Of a DNA stretch of 64,000 nt, positions 1-8,516 are shown one piece after another. The stretch lies in NCBI RefSeq assembly GCF_020400655.1, contig NZ_JAINRC010000007.1:310001-374000 (forward strand), read 5' to 3'. Source of the DNA: Streptomyces spinosus. Its GTDB lineage: Bacteria > Actinomycetota > Actinomycetes > Streptomycetales > Streptomycetaceae. Within the stretch, counting starts at the first letter, position 1, and each line of letters starts with the position of its first letter. The notes under the pieces were generated by a model. It was not told the DNA's origin. It did no database searches and saw nothing but the letters and a program-made list of their open reading frames with translations. The translations under genes and the position numbers were made by a program.

Positions 1-12
1 TAGTCCAGACTC

Positions 13-36
13 CCTGCCGCCGACGGGGGCGGCGGG
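13..36. terminator. Inverted repeat downstream of the first gene
   Basis: Nine-base arms (13-21 and 28-36, one G-T pair) enclose a six-base loop just beyond the stop codon of the minus-strand gene at 47-733. It is a plausible intrinsic terminator without a U tract, as is usual in streptomycetes. Confidence 0.5.
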
Positions 37-46
37 CTCGCTTCGG

Positions 47-733
47 TCATGACTGCCCCTCCTGGGCATCGATCACGTTCAGCCGTTCGAGCAGGAAGAG
101 GAAGGCGGCCGGCATGGGCTCGCCGCCGCAGGTCGCGCGGACCTCGTCCCAGTCGACCTTCTCGCGGACCGCGCGGGCCACCGGCAGCACCGACCCGAAG
201 TCGCAGTAGTGCTCGGAGAAGGCGCTGATCAGGCTGCGGATGAGGTCGGTCGGTGACAGGACCGGCATGAGCACCGAGTCGACCGGCAGGACGTGGGCCC
301 GGTCGAGCATGTCCCGGGTGACGGGCCGGTGGGCCAGCGCGAAGATGATGTCGACGTTCTGCCCGTGGCAGGTGGTCTTCAGCAGCCAGTCCTCCGGTGG
401 GGTCCGCACGGGCAGGCCGGCCTCGCTCAGTGCGGCGGCCACCGCCTCGGCGTCGTCGGGCAGGATGGCGAAGTCCGCGTCGTGCTGGAGGTAACGGCTG
501 CCTCCGTGGGCGTAGACGGCCACGCTCCCGGCGAGCGCGAAGGGGTGGCCCGCGCGTTTGAGGAGCGAGCCGATCTCCTTCGTCGCCTCCAGGATCGCCT
601 GGCTGCGGTCGTGCGGCAGTTGCGCCGGTTCCGGCGCGGACGAGAACTCCAGGTCGGGCCCGTCCGAGGCGAGGCGGAGTTCGGTGACATCCGGTCGCCG
701 CAGGGATGCGGTGTCCTCCCCGTTGTGCGTCAT
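47..733 (-). CDS. Nucleotidyltransferase-fold protein (AbiEii/DUF6036-like)
   Basis: The 228-residue product carries the hallmarks of a minimal nucleotidyltransferase fold: a Gly-Ser pair at residues 69-70 in a helix following AGHPFALAG, an Asp-x-Asp metal-binding pair at 85/87 (HDADFAI) and a later VDIIF strand at about 128-132. No toxin or antitoxin partner lies beside it, so an AbiE-type role is not supported; it may be a stand-alone NTP transferase of unknown substrate. I chose the ATG at 731-733 because GGAGAGG lies just upstream. The open frame continues to 919, but that part is low-complexity Pro/Arg and probably not coding. A sigma-B-like promoter lies about 60 bases upstream. Confidence 0.75.
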   Translation of the reverse strand: MTHNGEDTASLRRPDVTELRLASDGPDLEFSSAPEPAQLPHDRSQAILEATKEIGSLLKRAGHPFALAGSVAVYAHGGSRYLQHDADFAILPDDAEAVAAALSEAGLPVRTPPEDWLLKTTCHGQNVDIIFALAHRPVTRDMLDRAHVLPVDSVLMPVLSPTDLIRSLISAFSEHYCDFGSVLPVARAVREKVDWDEVRATCGGEPMPAAFLFLLERLNVIDAQEGQS

Positions 734-1374
734 GACCTCTCCATTCGGCACCCAGCTTCCCGGGACGGCCGGATCGGCCCCGGGGCCGGTACGGGTACCC
801 GGCGCATCGCGAGCGACACGACGCCGCCGTAGGGCTTCACTCGTCCGATACCGGGGGCCGGGGTCGGCAGGGGCCGGGGAGGGGTCAGGCTGAGGGCGGG
901 GAGGGGTGGGCCGGGGCACGGGCGGCCGGGGTGCCGGGGGCCGGGGAGGGGTGGGCCGGGGCCGGGGGGAGGGAGCAGCTGGGGGCGGGGAAGGGTCGGC
1001 CGGGGCACGTACGGCCGGCGATGCCCCGCGGGTGATCCCGCCTCGGCCGATCCCGCCCCCACGGCGGAGGCGGCCGAGACGGAGGCCGGCCGAAGCGGCA
1101 CGGACCGAGGCGGGGTCACCCGCAAGGGATCATCCAGGCGGCGCCGGCCGGGACGGGCGCGGCCGGGGCGGCGGCACGCCGGGTGGGACCGTACGCGGGG
1201 GATCGCCCGCTCCGGGGGTCCCGGCGTGAGCTCGCCCGGGGCCCGGCCCGCCGGCTCGACGGCCGCCGGCCGGCCGGGCGGCGACGGCAGCCGCCGTGAG
1301 GCGGTAGGCGGCCTCGCTGGGCAGCGGCCATCGGTGAGTGGCCGGGCGACCAGGGCGGGAGCACGCTGGTAGGC
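734..1374. other. Gene-free spacer with G-rich repeats
   Basis: Apart from the promoter-like site at 795-819, this 640-base spacer holds no convincing gene. From about 855 to 1010 the plus strand is a run of imperfect repeats of GGGGAGGGGTGGGCCGGGGC-like units with many closely spaced G tracts, which could form G-quadruplexes. Open frames across it are Pro/Arg/Gly low complexity on both strands. Confidence 0.6.
795..819 (-). promoter_or_regulatory. Sigma-B-like promoter (GTGT-N15-GGGTAC)
   Basis: On the minus strand GTGT (819-816), a 15-base spacer and GGGTAC (800-795) fit the Streptomyces sigma-B consensus GNNT-N14-16-GGGTAC exactly. It points at the nucleotidyltransferase gene starting at 733. 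The same arrangement with the same GTGT and spacer length occurs at 29155-29179. Confidence 0.45.
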
Positions 1375-2517
1375 ATGGCACCCGAGGCCCCGCGCGTCCG
1401 CCTCCGGCAGCCGTGGCACTCGGCCCACGCGCTGCTGGCGCTCCCCGTCGTGCTGATCGTGGTGATCACGGTGGTGGACGTGCGGCTGCCCTGGGACATC
1501 CATCTCGGCCCGGCCCTGGTGATCGCGCCCGCGCTCACGCCGTCCTTCGCCGGCCCCCGGGCGACGGCGGGCGTCGGGGCGCTGGCGGTGGCCGCCCAGT
1601 TCCTCATCGGCGTCCACCGCGGCGGGCTCGTCACCACCAATCACATGGTGCAGCTCATCACCCTGGCGGTCCTCGTGGTGCTCACCGTCGTCTACAGCGC
1701 CCTGCGCGAGCGCCGGCAGGCCCAGCTGGCCCAGGTCCGCACGGTCGCCGAGGCCGCGCAGCACGTCCTGATGTGGCCGTTGCCCGAGCAGATCGGCCCG
1801 CTGCGGATCGCCTCGCTGTACCTGGCCGCCGAGGACGAGGCCCAGATCGGCGGCGATCTCTACGCGGCGACCGTGTCCGACGGCTCGGTCCGCCTCCTGA
1901 TCGGTGACGTCCGCGGCAAGGGGCTGCCCGCCATCGGCGAGGCCGCGCTGCTGCTCGGCTCGTTCCGGGAGAGCGCCCACCGGCGCATCCCGCTGGCCGA
2001 GCTGGCGACCCGGCTGGACCAGAGCGTCAGCCGCTACGCGGCCGATCTGGAGAGTCCGGAGGAGGAGGGCGAGCGGTTCGCCACCGCGCTGCTCCTGGAC
2101 ATCCCGGAGCACGGCCCGGTCACCATGACCAGCTGCGGTCACCCGCCGCCGCTGCTGCTGAGCCCCGGCCACGTGGTGACCGTGCCGAGCCTGCACCCGG
2201 CTCCGCCGCTCGGGGTGCACGCGGCTGCCGAGCACACCCTGGACGTGTTCTCCTTCGAACCGGGCGACACGCTGCTGCTCTACACGGACGGGGTCATGGA
2301 GGCCCGGGACGAGCACGGCTGGTTCTATCCGCTCGCCGACCGGGTCGCGCGGTGGACCGAGGACAGCCCCGAGGCGCTGATGCACCACCTGCGGCGCGAC
2401 CTGCTCGCCCACGCCGGCGGCCGGCTTGGCGACGACGCCGCGCTCATCGTCGTACACCGCACCCGTGTCGAGCGCCGCCGTCACCACGGCCGCGGTGAGA
2501 TGGCCCGTCACGGGTGA
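1375..2517 (+). CDS. Membrane PP2C/SpoIIE-family serine phosphatase
   Basis: This 380-residue protein has three or four hydrophobic segments in the first 110 residues (about 18-36, 43-60, 64-80, 92-110), a short linker and then a complete PP2C/SpoIIE domain. Metal-binding and core motifs are present: GGDLY (159-163), GDVRGKG (177-183), CGHPPPLLL, LLYTDGVMEARD and GDDAALIV. It should be a membrane-bound phosphatase acting on an anti-anti-sigma type phosphoprotein, but no such partner is adjacent. The ATG is weakly supported (GGTAGGC before it). It is one of four phosphatases of this superfamily in the window and the only one without GAF or PAS domains. Confidence 0.9.
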   Translation: MAPEAPRVRLRQPWHSAHALLALPVVLIVVITVVDVRLPWDIHLGPALVIAPALTPSFAGPRATAGVGALAVAAQFLIGVHRGGLVTTNHMVQLITLAVLVVLTVVYSALRERRQAQLAQVRTVAEAAQHVLMWPLPEQIGPLRIASLYLAAEDEAQIGGDLYAATVSDGSVRLLIGDVRGKGLPAIGEAALLLGSFRESAHRRIPLAELATRLDQSVSRYAADLESPEEEGERFATALLLDIPEHGPVTMTSCGHPPPLLLSPGHVVTVPSLHPAPPLGVHAAAEHTLDVFSFEPGDTLLLYTDGVMEARDEHGWFYPLADRVARWTEDSPEALMHHLRRDLLAHAGGRLGDDAALIVVHRTRVERRRHHGRGEMARHG

Positions 2518-2749
2518 GCCCCCGGCTCGGCCCCGCCGGCACGCGGTCCGGCCATCGGGCCGACCCGGGCCTTACCGAAGTAACCAGGGCGAACAGCTGA
2601 CTTCCGGCCGATAGCGGTACGACGGCACCCCCGCGGGCGCCGTCCGCCGCCACGTTCAACCGGCCTTGTGGCAAAGTTCAGTTCGGAGGGTGGCCCCTCC
2701 TGCCGAGACGTTGCGAGAATCTGCGGCGCCTCGACAACAGGGAGCCCAC

Positions 2750-3508
2750 GTGCGTCAGTTGACCTCCGCGCTCGCCGCCGCCCTCGGCGCGCTCGCCCTC
2801 GTCCTCAGCTCGCCCGGCACCGCGGGCGCCAGCGTCCTGCAACTGCTGCCGCAGAACGCCGACGGCCTGGAACAGACCTTCTCCCCCGCCTACGACTACG
2901 ACGGGGACGGCTGCTACGCCACCGCCGCCATCGGCAGCGACGGCACCATCAACCCCGGCCTGAAGCTGGGCGGTGACGTCAACGGCCACTGCCACGACTA
3001 CGCCCAGCTCGCCAACGCCAACACCTACTCGCGCGAGAAGTGCAACAACGGCTGGTGCGCGGTGATGTACGCCAGCTACTTCGAGAAGGACCAGGCGACC
3101 CTCGGGCCCGCCGCCATCGGGCACACCCACGACTGGGAGCACGTCGTGGTGTGGATCAAGGACGACACCGTCCAGTACGTCTCGGTGTCCCAGCACTCCG
3201 GTTACCAGGTGGCGGCCCGTTCCTCGGTGCGCTTCGACGGCACCCACCCGAAGATCGTGTACCACAAGGACGGCGTCTCGACCCACTGCTTCCGGTTCGC
3301 CAACACCAACGACGAGCCGCCGGAGAACGTGACGGGCGGCTGGTTCTACCCGCGGCTGGTCGGGTGGAACGGCTATCCGGCGGGCTACCGCGAGAAGCTG
3401 CTGAGCGCGGACTTCGGCGCGGCCACCATCAAGATCGACGACGGTGACTTCCAGTACGCGCTGGCGCACTCCATGCCGTCGGGCATCCCCTTCGACCCCA
3501 ACGCCTGA
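2750..3508 (+). CDS. Secreted NPP1-family (necrosis-inducing-like) protein
   Basis: From the GTG at 2750 (GGAG five bases before it) the product is 252 residues with an N-terminal signal peptide ending near PGTAGAS. The NPP1 hallmark GHTHDWEHVVVW, a variant of the heptapeptide GHRHDWE, lies mid-protein after a Cys pair (CNNGWC), and acidic metal-binding residues follow. The family includes cytolytic Nep1-like proteins of plant-associated microbes; many bacterial members are uncharacterised, so a role in plant interaction is only inference. It stands alone and ends at a hairpin shared with the convergent gene. Confidence 0.9.
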   Translation: MRQLTSALAAALGALALVLSSPGTAGASVLQLLPQNADGLEQTFSPAYDYDGDGCYATAAIGSDGTINPGLKLGGDVNGHCHDYAQLANANTYSREKCNNGWCAVMYASYFEKDQATLGPAAIGHTHDWEHVVVWIKDDTVQYVSVSQHSGYQVAARSSVRFDGTHPKIVYHKDGVSTHCFRFANTNDEPPENVTGGWFYPRLVGWNGYPAGYREKLLSADFGAATIKIDDGDFQYALAHSMPSGIPFDPNA

Positions 3509-3562
3509 CCCCGGACGCACAGGCCGGCACCGCGGGTGCGTCCGGCCGGCCGGTGGGCGCGG

Positions 3563-3586
3563 GCCCCGCTCCGAATGGGGCGGGGC
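3563..3586. terminator. Bidirectional hairpin between convergent genes
   Basis: GCCCCGC (3563-3569) pairs with GCGGGGC (3580-3586) around a 10-base loop. It lies between the ends of the NPP1-like gene and the minus-strand secreted protein gene and could serve both. Confidence 0.55.
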
Positions 3587-3610
3587 GGGACCCGTGCCCG
3601 GTGCCCCGGG

Positions 3611-4111
3611 TCAGCCGGCCGGCTTCAGGTCGGTGATCTTCAGGGTCTTCAGGTCGGACCGTACGTCGATCCGGCTGACCTGCGGGTGCGGCCCGTCCCC
3701 CCAGGTGAGCGTGACCCTGCTGGTGGCGTGACCGGCGCCGGAGCCGGTGTAGGCCACCTTCCACTTCACCGGCACGTTCTGCGCGAAGAGGATGCCGTCG
3801 GCGTGTTCCCTCTTCTCGAAGGCGGCGACCTTCTTCTGCGCGGCGGCGGTGAGGTAGAAGCCGCGCAGCGCCTTGGCGCCGGCCGCGGCGGTGGGGTCGT
3901 CGGTGGCCCAGACGGCGTCGATGTAGGCGCCGTAGAAGTCGGCCACGTGCTGGGTGACGTTCCGCGGGTCGCCCTGTGCGGACGACACGGCGGCGGCACG
4001 GGTGGTGCCGTTCGCGGAGGCCCCCGCCAGGGCGGGCGTGACGGCGGCCAGGGTGAGGCCGGCCGTCAGGGCCGCGGCGGTGAGCAGGGTCTTACGGCTG
4101 CGCATGGACAT
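3611..4111 (-). CDS. Small secreted protein of unknown function
   Basis: The protein of about 166 residues has an Arg-rich start followed by a hydrophobic stretch and an ALAGA cleavage-like site near residue 30, so it is probably exported by Sec. The mature part (DPRNVTQHVADFYGAYIDAV, then a beta-rich C-terminus) resembles NTF2/DUF4878-like secreted proteins, but I do not recognise a family with certainty. In-frame ATGs occur at 4120, 4111 and about 4105; I prefer 4111 because GGGGGA lies nine bases upstream. It converges on the NPP1-like gene. Confidence 0.75.
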   Translation of the reverse strand: MSMRSRKTLLTAAALTAGLTLAAVTPALAGASANGTTRAAAVSSAQGDPRNVTQHVADFYGAYIDAVWATDDPTAAAGAKALRGFYLTAAAQKKVAAFEKREHADGILFAQNVPVKWKVAYTGSGAGHATSRVTLTWGDGPHPQVSRIDVRSDLKTLKITDLKPAG

Positions 4112-4220
4112 GTGTCCCATTCCCCCGGTTTCTTCGCGACCGGTCCGATCCCGGTCGTCGACAGCCCTTAAGACCGCTTTTCCCGCGCCCCGGTTCCGTT
4201 TTCCACACCGCTCTTTCCGG

Positions 4221-4706
4221 TCATTTCCCGTGCGGGGGCTCCGGACCTTCGACGAGCCTGGCGAGGTTGTCCAGGGCCATGCGGGTGCCCCGTTCGTTGT
4301 CCTCGGGCGGGATCGCGTCCGGGACGCCCTCGTGCCGGATCTCCACGTCCGTGCCGCCGTCGGCCGCGGTGAGCGTCGTCGTCATGGTCATCGTGGAGCG
4401 CAGGGCGTCGTCGCCGGTCTCAAAGGCGAAGACCTCGACGACCAGGGCGCCTTGCACCAGTCGGGCGAAGTGCCCCCGGTAGGTGTCCGTGCGCCCGCCG
4501 GACTTCCCGGCGCCGGCCGGGCCGTCGTAGGTGAGGGAGATCCGGAAGGTTCCGCCCTCACGGGCGTCGAAGGCGTGCACGTGGGCGGTCATGCCGGCCG
4601 GGACCCGCCAGGCCGCGACCGCCTCGGGGTCGGTCAGGGCCCGGTAGACGGTGTGCGGGGGTGCCGCCACGTGCCGGGTGACGCGGGTGGTGTACATGGG
4701 GCTCAC
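4221..4706 (-). CDS. SRPBCC/AHSA1-type protein
   Basis: The 161-residue protein follows the START/Bet v1 (AHSA1) pattern: VTRHVAAPPHTVYRALTDPE at the N-terminus, a central GGTFRISLTY strand, and a final helix of the type NERGTRMALDNLARLVE. Such proteins bind hydrophobic ligands or act as Hsp90-ATPase-activator homologues; bacterial members often sit beside ArsR regulators, but none is here. The start may be the GTG at 4706 or the ATG three codons later. Confidence 0.85.
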   Translation of the reverse strand: MSPMYTTRVTRHVAAPPHTVYRALTDPEAVAAWRVPAGMTAHVHAFDAREGGTFRISLTYDGPAGAGKSGGRTDTYRGHFARLVQGALVVEVFAFETGDDALRSTMTMTTTLTAADGGTDVEIRHEGVPDAIPPEDNERGTRMALDNLARLVEGPEPPHGK

Positions 4707-4794
4707 GGTAGCGGCCGGCGCCCGCCCGGGCCGTCGTACGACGGAAGGCGGGGCCGAGGTCCGGGAGGTGGGTCGGACCCCGGCCCCGGGTCTG

Positions 4795-5625
4795 TCACGG
4801 CTTGCGGGCGACCGCGCCGTACATCGCGATGTCCTCGTCCCGGATGCCCTGTTCGCCGTTTCCGTCGGGGTGCCACTTGTGCACCTGGACGATGCCGGGC
4901 TCGACCAGGTCCAGGCCCGTGAAGAACGTGCGGGCCTCCTCCAGGGTGCGCAGCCGCATCGGCATGTTGCGGGCCGCGTACTCGCGGGCGACCCGGCCCA
5001 CCTCCTCGGGCGCGAACTCGGCGGTGCCGATCGACATCGCGAGGTGGCTGCCGGACGGTAGCGGCTCCAGCAGCCGTCGTACGACGCCCACCGCGTCGTC
5101 GGCGTCGAGCATGAAGTGGACGATCGCGATGACGGTGAGGGCGACGGGCCGGCTCAGGTCCAGGGTCTCGCGCAGCTCGGGTGCGTCCAGGATGGCCGCC
5201 GGGTCACGGAAGTCGGCCTCGATGTAGGCGGTCCGGCCCTCGGGGGCGCTGGCCAGCAGGCCCTGGGAGAGGGTGAGCACGATCGGGTCGTTGTCGACGT
5301 AGACGACCCGGGACTCGGGGGCCACGGCCTGGGCGATCTCGTGCAGGTTCGGCGAGGTCGGGATGCCGGTGCCGATGTCCAGGAACTGGCGCATGCCCGC
5401 CTCCTGGGCGAGCCAGCGCACGGCACGGTTCATGAAGTCGCGGTTGGCCCGCATGTGCACTGGGAGCGCGGGCCACTCCCGGGACATGGCGTCGCCCGCC
5501 TCCTTGTCGGCGGGGTAGTAGTCCTTGCCGCCGAGTATGTAGTCGTAGATGCGGGCGGAGTGGGCGTTCTCGGTGTCGATCCGGTCGGCCGGCCATCCGT
5601 TGTCGGGCAACGCCGTGTCTCCCAT
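4795..5625 (-). CDS. DUF574 SAM-dependent methyltransferase
   Basis: The 276-residue product begins with the family signature IDTENAHSARIYDYILGGKD, followed by the SAM-binding strand QFLDIGTGIPTS and the acidic loop VYVDNDPIVL. DUF574 (Methyltransf_19) is greatly expanded in actinobacteria and few substrates are known. It lies 72 bases after the XRE regulator on the same strand, a pairing common in Streptomyces, so the two may be cotranscribed. A paralogue of identical length lies at 57953-58783. Confidence 0.92.
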   Translation of the reverse strand: MGDTALPDNGWPADRIDTENAHSARIYDYILGGKDYYPADKEAGDAMSREWPALPVHMRANRDFMNRAVRWLAQEAGMRQFLDIGTGIPTSPNLHEIAQAVAPESRVVYVDNDPIVLTLSQGLLASAPEGRTAYIEADFRDPAAILDAPELRETLDLSRPVALTVIAIVHFMLDADDAVGVVRRLLEPLPSGSHLAMSIGTAEFAPEEVGRVAREYAARNMPMRLRTLEEARTFFTGLDLVEPGIVQVHKWHPDGNGEQGIRDEDIAMYGAVARKP

Positions 5626-5697
5626 TCGGTCAGGTGGGGCTCGGGGCTTCGCGTCAGCAGGTACGAGGGCGGGGCGGGCGGGCGGTCTCGGGGCGGG

Positions 5698-6579
5698 TCA
5701 CCACTCCTTGCGCAGTGCGGCGAGCAGGGTCTCGGTCTTCCGGGCGGACGCCGCCTGGGCGCTGAGCCGGTCCAGGGCCTCCCGGTAGACCACGACCTCG
5801 TCGGCCTTGTCGAGGTAGACGGCCCCGAGGAGGCCGCTGAGATAGGCGATGTCGGGCAGTTCGCGGGCCCGGAACCGGAAGAGGTGGAACGCGCCGGCCG
5901 ACAGCGCGGGGTGCGGGCCGTTGGCGAACGGCATGAGCTGCACGGTGACCTGGGGCAGCCGGCTGACCTCGATGAGGTGGTCGATCTGCGCGCGCATCAC
6001 CCCGGGGCCGCCGACCGGCCAGCGCAGCGCGGTCTCGTCCATCACCACCCACAGCCGTGGCGGTGTGGCTCTGGTCAGCAGTTCCTGGCGGCGCATGCGC
6101 AGGGCGACGCGGCGCTCGGCGACCTCGGCGGCGAGGTGCGGGCCGGCCGTGGTGAGCAGGGCGCGGGCGTAGTCCTCGGTCTGCAGCAGGCCGTGCACGA
6201 ACTGGTTCTCGTACGCCCGGATGTGCAGGGCCGCCTGTTCCAGGCTGAGGTAGGCGGCGAACCAGTCGGGCATGACGTCGCGGTAGGTGTGCCACCAGCC
6301 GGGCTTGTTGGCCTCGCGCACGGACTGCAGGAAGGTGTCGATCTCCTGCTGGTCGGTGACGCCGTAGACCTGGAGGAGTTTCTCGGCGTCCGCGAGCCGC
6401 AGCCGGGACACCTTGGCGGCCTCCATGCGGCGGATCGTGGAGTGGCTGACCCCGATGGCGGCGCCCGCGTCGGCGTAGCTGAGGCCGGCCCGGGTGCGCA
6501 GTTCCTCCAGTCGTCTGCCGAGGATCATGCGCAGCACGGACGGGGCGCCGCCCCAGTCTGTCTCCGCGGTCACGCCCAC
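5698..6579 (-). CDS. XRE-family regulator with DUF5753 domain (Scr1/antitoxin-like)
   Basis: The 293-residue protein has an N-terminal helix-turn-helix (about residues 20-75, LRTRAGLSYADAGAAIGVSH then STIRRMEAAK) and the long DUF5753 region (WFAAYLSLEQAALHIRAYEN ... LLQTEDYARALL ... IAYLSGLLGAVYLD). In streptomycetes this family usually pairs with a small DUF397 protein, as in WhiJ-like and Scr1/Scr2 systems; no DUF397 gene lies within several kilobases. Its close downstream partner is the DUF574 methyltransferase. An inverted repeat about 100 bases upstream is a candidate autoregulatory site. Confidence 0.92.
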   Translation of the reverse strand: MGVTAETDWGGAPSVLRMILGRRLEELRTRAGLSYADAGAAIGVSHSTIRRMEAAKVSRLRLADAEKLLQVYGVTDQQEIDTFLQSVREANKPGWWHTYRDVMPDWFAAYLSLEQAALHIRAYENQFVHGLLQTEDYARALLTTAGPHLAAEVAERRVALRMRRQELLTRATPPRLWVVMDETALRWPVGGPGVMRAQIDHLIEVSRLPQVTVQLMPFANGPHPALSAGAFHLFRFRARELPDIAYLSGLLGAVYLDKADEVVVYREALDRLSAQAASARKTETLLAALRKEW

Positions 6580-7217
6580 CCCCTCGTCAGGTCCCAGGAC
6601 ACCTTCGCACGCGCTCGGTGCGCGCCGCCCATTCGATCACGTTCCGGCCGATGCAGCATGCACTTCGCCGCCTGCAAATTTCAACCTGTCGGTTGCGGAG
6701 CGTGGTGGGCGGGTGCCAGAGTGGACGCGCTGCTCCGGCCGACCCGCGGAGCAGGCGACGCTGCCGGTCCGGGGAGGCAGGCCGCCGCCACGGCCTGCCG
6801 CCAGGCGGTGGCACGTCTGTTGCCCGAGCGGCCGGCCGACGCCCGCACCCTCACCCGCGAGGCCGGACGAAAGGCGCACGGCGATGGCTCCGTCCTCCTC
6901 CCACCGGCGGTTCCCCCGACCGGCCGGCCGGGACAGACGGCTCGCGGTGCGGGAACGGCCGTCGTCCTCGTCGGCGACGGCGTCGCGCCGGCCGCCGGCC
7001 CCGGCCGGCGCCCCCGACCACCCGGAGGCGAGCGCCCTGGTCGACTCCCTGGGCCCCATGGCCCCGACCACCTCGCCTCCGGGGCCGCACGTCCCGCCCC
7101 CGCCTCCTGCCGAAGCGCACCGCCACGGGCGGTGAGGTCCGCGCCGTGGGAGAGGCCCCACCGACCCCGCGCGCCGCACCGCCCCCGGACCATCCCCCAC
7201 TCGTCCGAAGGAAAGCC
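6580..7217. other. Intergenic region upstream of the XRE gene
   Basis: Only the first 120 bases look regulatory: an AT-richer patch near 6674-6684 and a perfect inverted repeat at 6682-6695. The remainder is GC-rich with open frames on every strand but no start with a ribosome-binding site and no recognisable protein. Confidence 0.5.
6682..6695. promoter_or_regulatory. Perfect inverted repeat CAACC-TGTC-GGTTG
   Basis: Five-base arms with a four-base spacer lie 103 bases before the start codon of the XRE gene (minus strand), next to an AT-rich patch unusual for this genome. Position and symmetry fit an operator for the XRE regulator itself; this is inference. Confidence 0.4.
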
Positions 7218-7313
7218 ATGCACCACACCCCCACCCCCACCCCCACCCTGGCCGCCGACCCGTCCTGGACCCGCACCCGCCCCAAGCCCGGTTCCCAGGA
7301 GCAGGCCGGCTGA
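7218..7313 (+). CDS. 31-residue ORF, possibly the front of a broken gene
   Basis: An ATG preceded by GAAGGAAAGCC starts a 31-codon ORF rich in Thr-Pro repeats (HHTPTPTPTL). It ends at a TGA, but the same frame stays open afterwards and reads through a segment containing SRRAFVKDGVLAALGAG, which resembles a twin-arginine-type export signal. The ORF and the following stretch may be pieces of one decayed gene, or the short peptide may be real. I recognise no family. Confidence 0.3.
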   Translation: MHHTPTPTPTLAADPSWTRTRPKPGSQEQAG

Positions 7314-7568
7314 CGCGAGCGGCAGGCCGCCCAGGCGACGGCACCCCGGCCTCCGGGCTCCCGGCGCGCGTTCGTGAAGGACGGCGTCCTGGCCGCGCTC
7401 GGCGCCGGTGTCTTCGGGCGGCGGTTCCCCGGCAGGGCCCGCCACGGGACGGGCCGCGTGCGGCCGGGACCGGGTACGGCGCCCCGGCCGCGACCCGCTA
7501 GATTCACCGCCGGTGCGGAGCGTCCGTGCTCTCGGTGGGCCGGTGCCGTGTCCGCCGTGCGTGCCGGG

Positions 7569-8246
7569 ATGCGGGGTCTCATGGGCTGGTCGCTGTTCCG
7601 CCGTGGCCGGATCGCGTCGGGGCTCGAGGTGCCGGGGCGGTGCACGCCCGGGCGGCATGTCCTGGGCACCGAGCGGCTGTTGCTGTTCACCCCGCGCACC
7701 CGCCTGGACGTGGCCGCGGTGCTCGCCGCGAGCGCCGACGCGGAGGCGCAACGGTGGCTCGGCACCAAGGCGGACGAGGTGCTGCCCGACCCCGCCGTCC
7801 GCCGGGCCCTGCTGGCCTGGCGGCCCGCCGGGGAGGACGGCCGCCCGATCCCGCGCGAGCTGGCGGAACCGTTCACACCCGGCCCGGACGACCCGCTCCT
7901 GCTGGTCTGCGTGCGCCGGTCCGGCCTCGGTTACGCCGGCGCTCTCGAACTGCACCACCTGACGGGCGAGATGGGCGGCTGGCTGGCGCCGGCCTGCCGT
8001 GGCCAGGGTCTGGGCGCGGAGCTGTTCCGCGCCGGCCTGGAACTGGCCCACACCCACCTCGGACTGGCCACGGTACGGGCCGGAGCCGAGCCCGCGAACG
8101 CCGCGAGCCGGCGCGCCCTGACCCGCGCGGGCCTCGTTCCCGACCCGGGGCCGCGCCGCCACACGCTGCCCGACGGCCGCGTGGTGGACGCCGTCTGGCA
8201 CCGGCACGACACCGGGACGCCGACGCGCTGCGGCGAGCGTCGGTAA
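7569..8246 (+). CDS. GNAT-family N-acetyltransferase
   Basis: The protein (about 225 residues) has the GNAT acetyl-CoA loop in GGWLAPACRGQGLGAELFRAG followed by LATVRAGAEPANAASRRALTRAG, the usual motif A and B pattern of RimJ/RimL-type enzymes. Substrate is unknown. The frame is open upstream to before 7374, but that part is low complexity; ATGs at 7569 and 7581 are both possible (GCGGGGT precedes the latter). Confidence 0.8.
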   Translation: MRGLMGWSLFRRGRIASGLEVPGRCTPGRHVLGTERLLLFTPRTRLDVAAVLAASADAEAQRWLGTKADEVLPDPAVRRALLAWRPAGEDGRPIPRELAEPFTPGPDDPLLLVCVRRSGLGYAGALELHHLTGEMGGWLAPACRGQGLGAELFRAGLELAHTHLGLATVRAGAEPANAASRRALTRAGLVPDPGPRRHTLPDGRVVDAVWHRHDTGTPTRCGERR

Positions 8247-8516
8247 ATGTCCCGGCGGCGCCCGGCCACCCGGTCCGGGTTCGGCGACCGTACGTCGTAG
8301 GCCCGGCCGGACCGGCCGGACCGGCCGGCAGGGCCGGGTCACCGCGACTCGTCCGGTCCGGGTCGGACGGGGGCGCCACCCGGATGCGCGGTGATGACAC
8401 CGGCCCCGGTGAGGAAACAGGACCCCTGCCCGGCCCACTGCCCACCGATTCCCCCCCCCCGTGCCGTGGCCCCGGACCGATCGTCCCCGTTCCCCCCGCC
8501 CGTCCTGCCGCGCTCC
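8247..8516. other. Convergent intergenic region with short repeats and a C10 run
   Basis: A nine-base unit CCGGCCGGA is repeated about three times at 8303-8329, and ten consecutive C residues lie at 8451-8460. No gene is seen between the convergent GNAT and acyltransferase genes. Confidence 0.6.
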
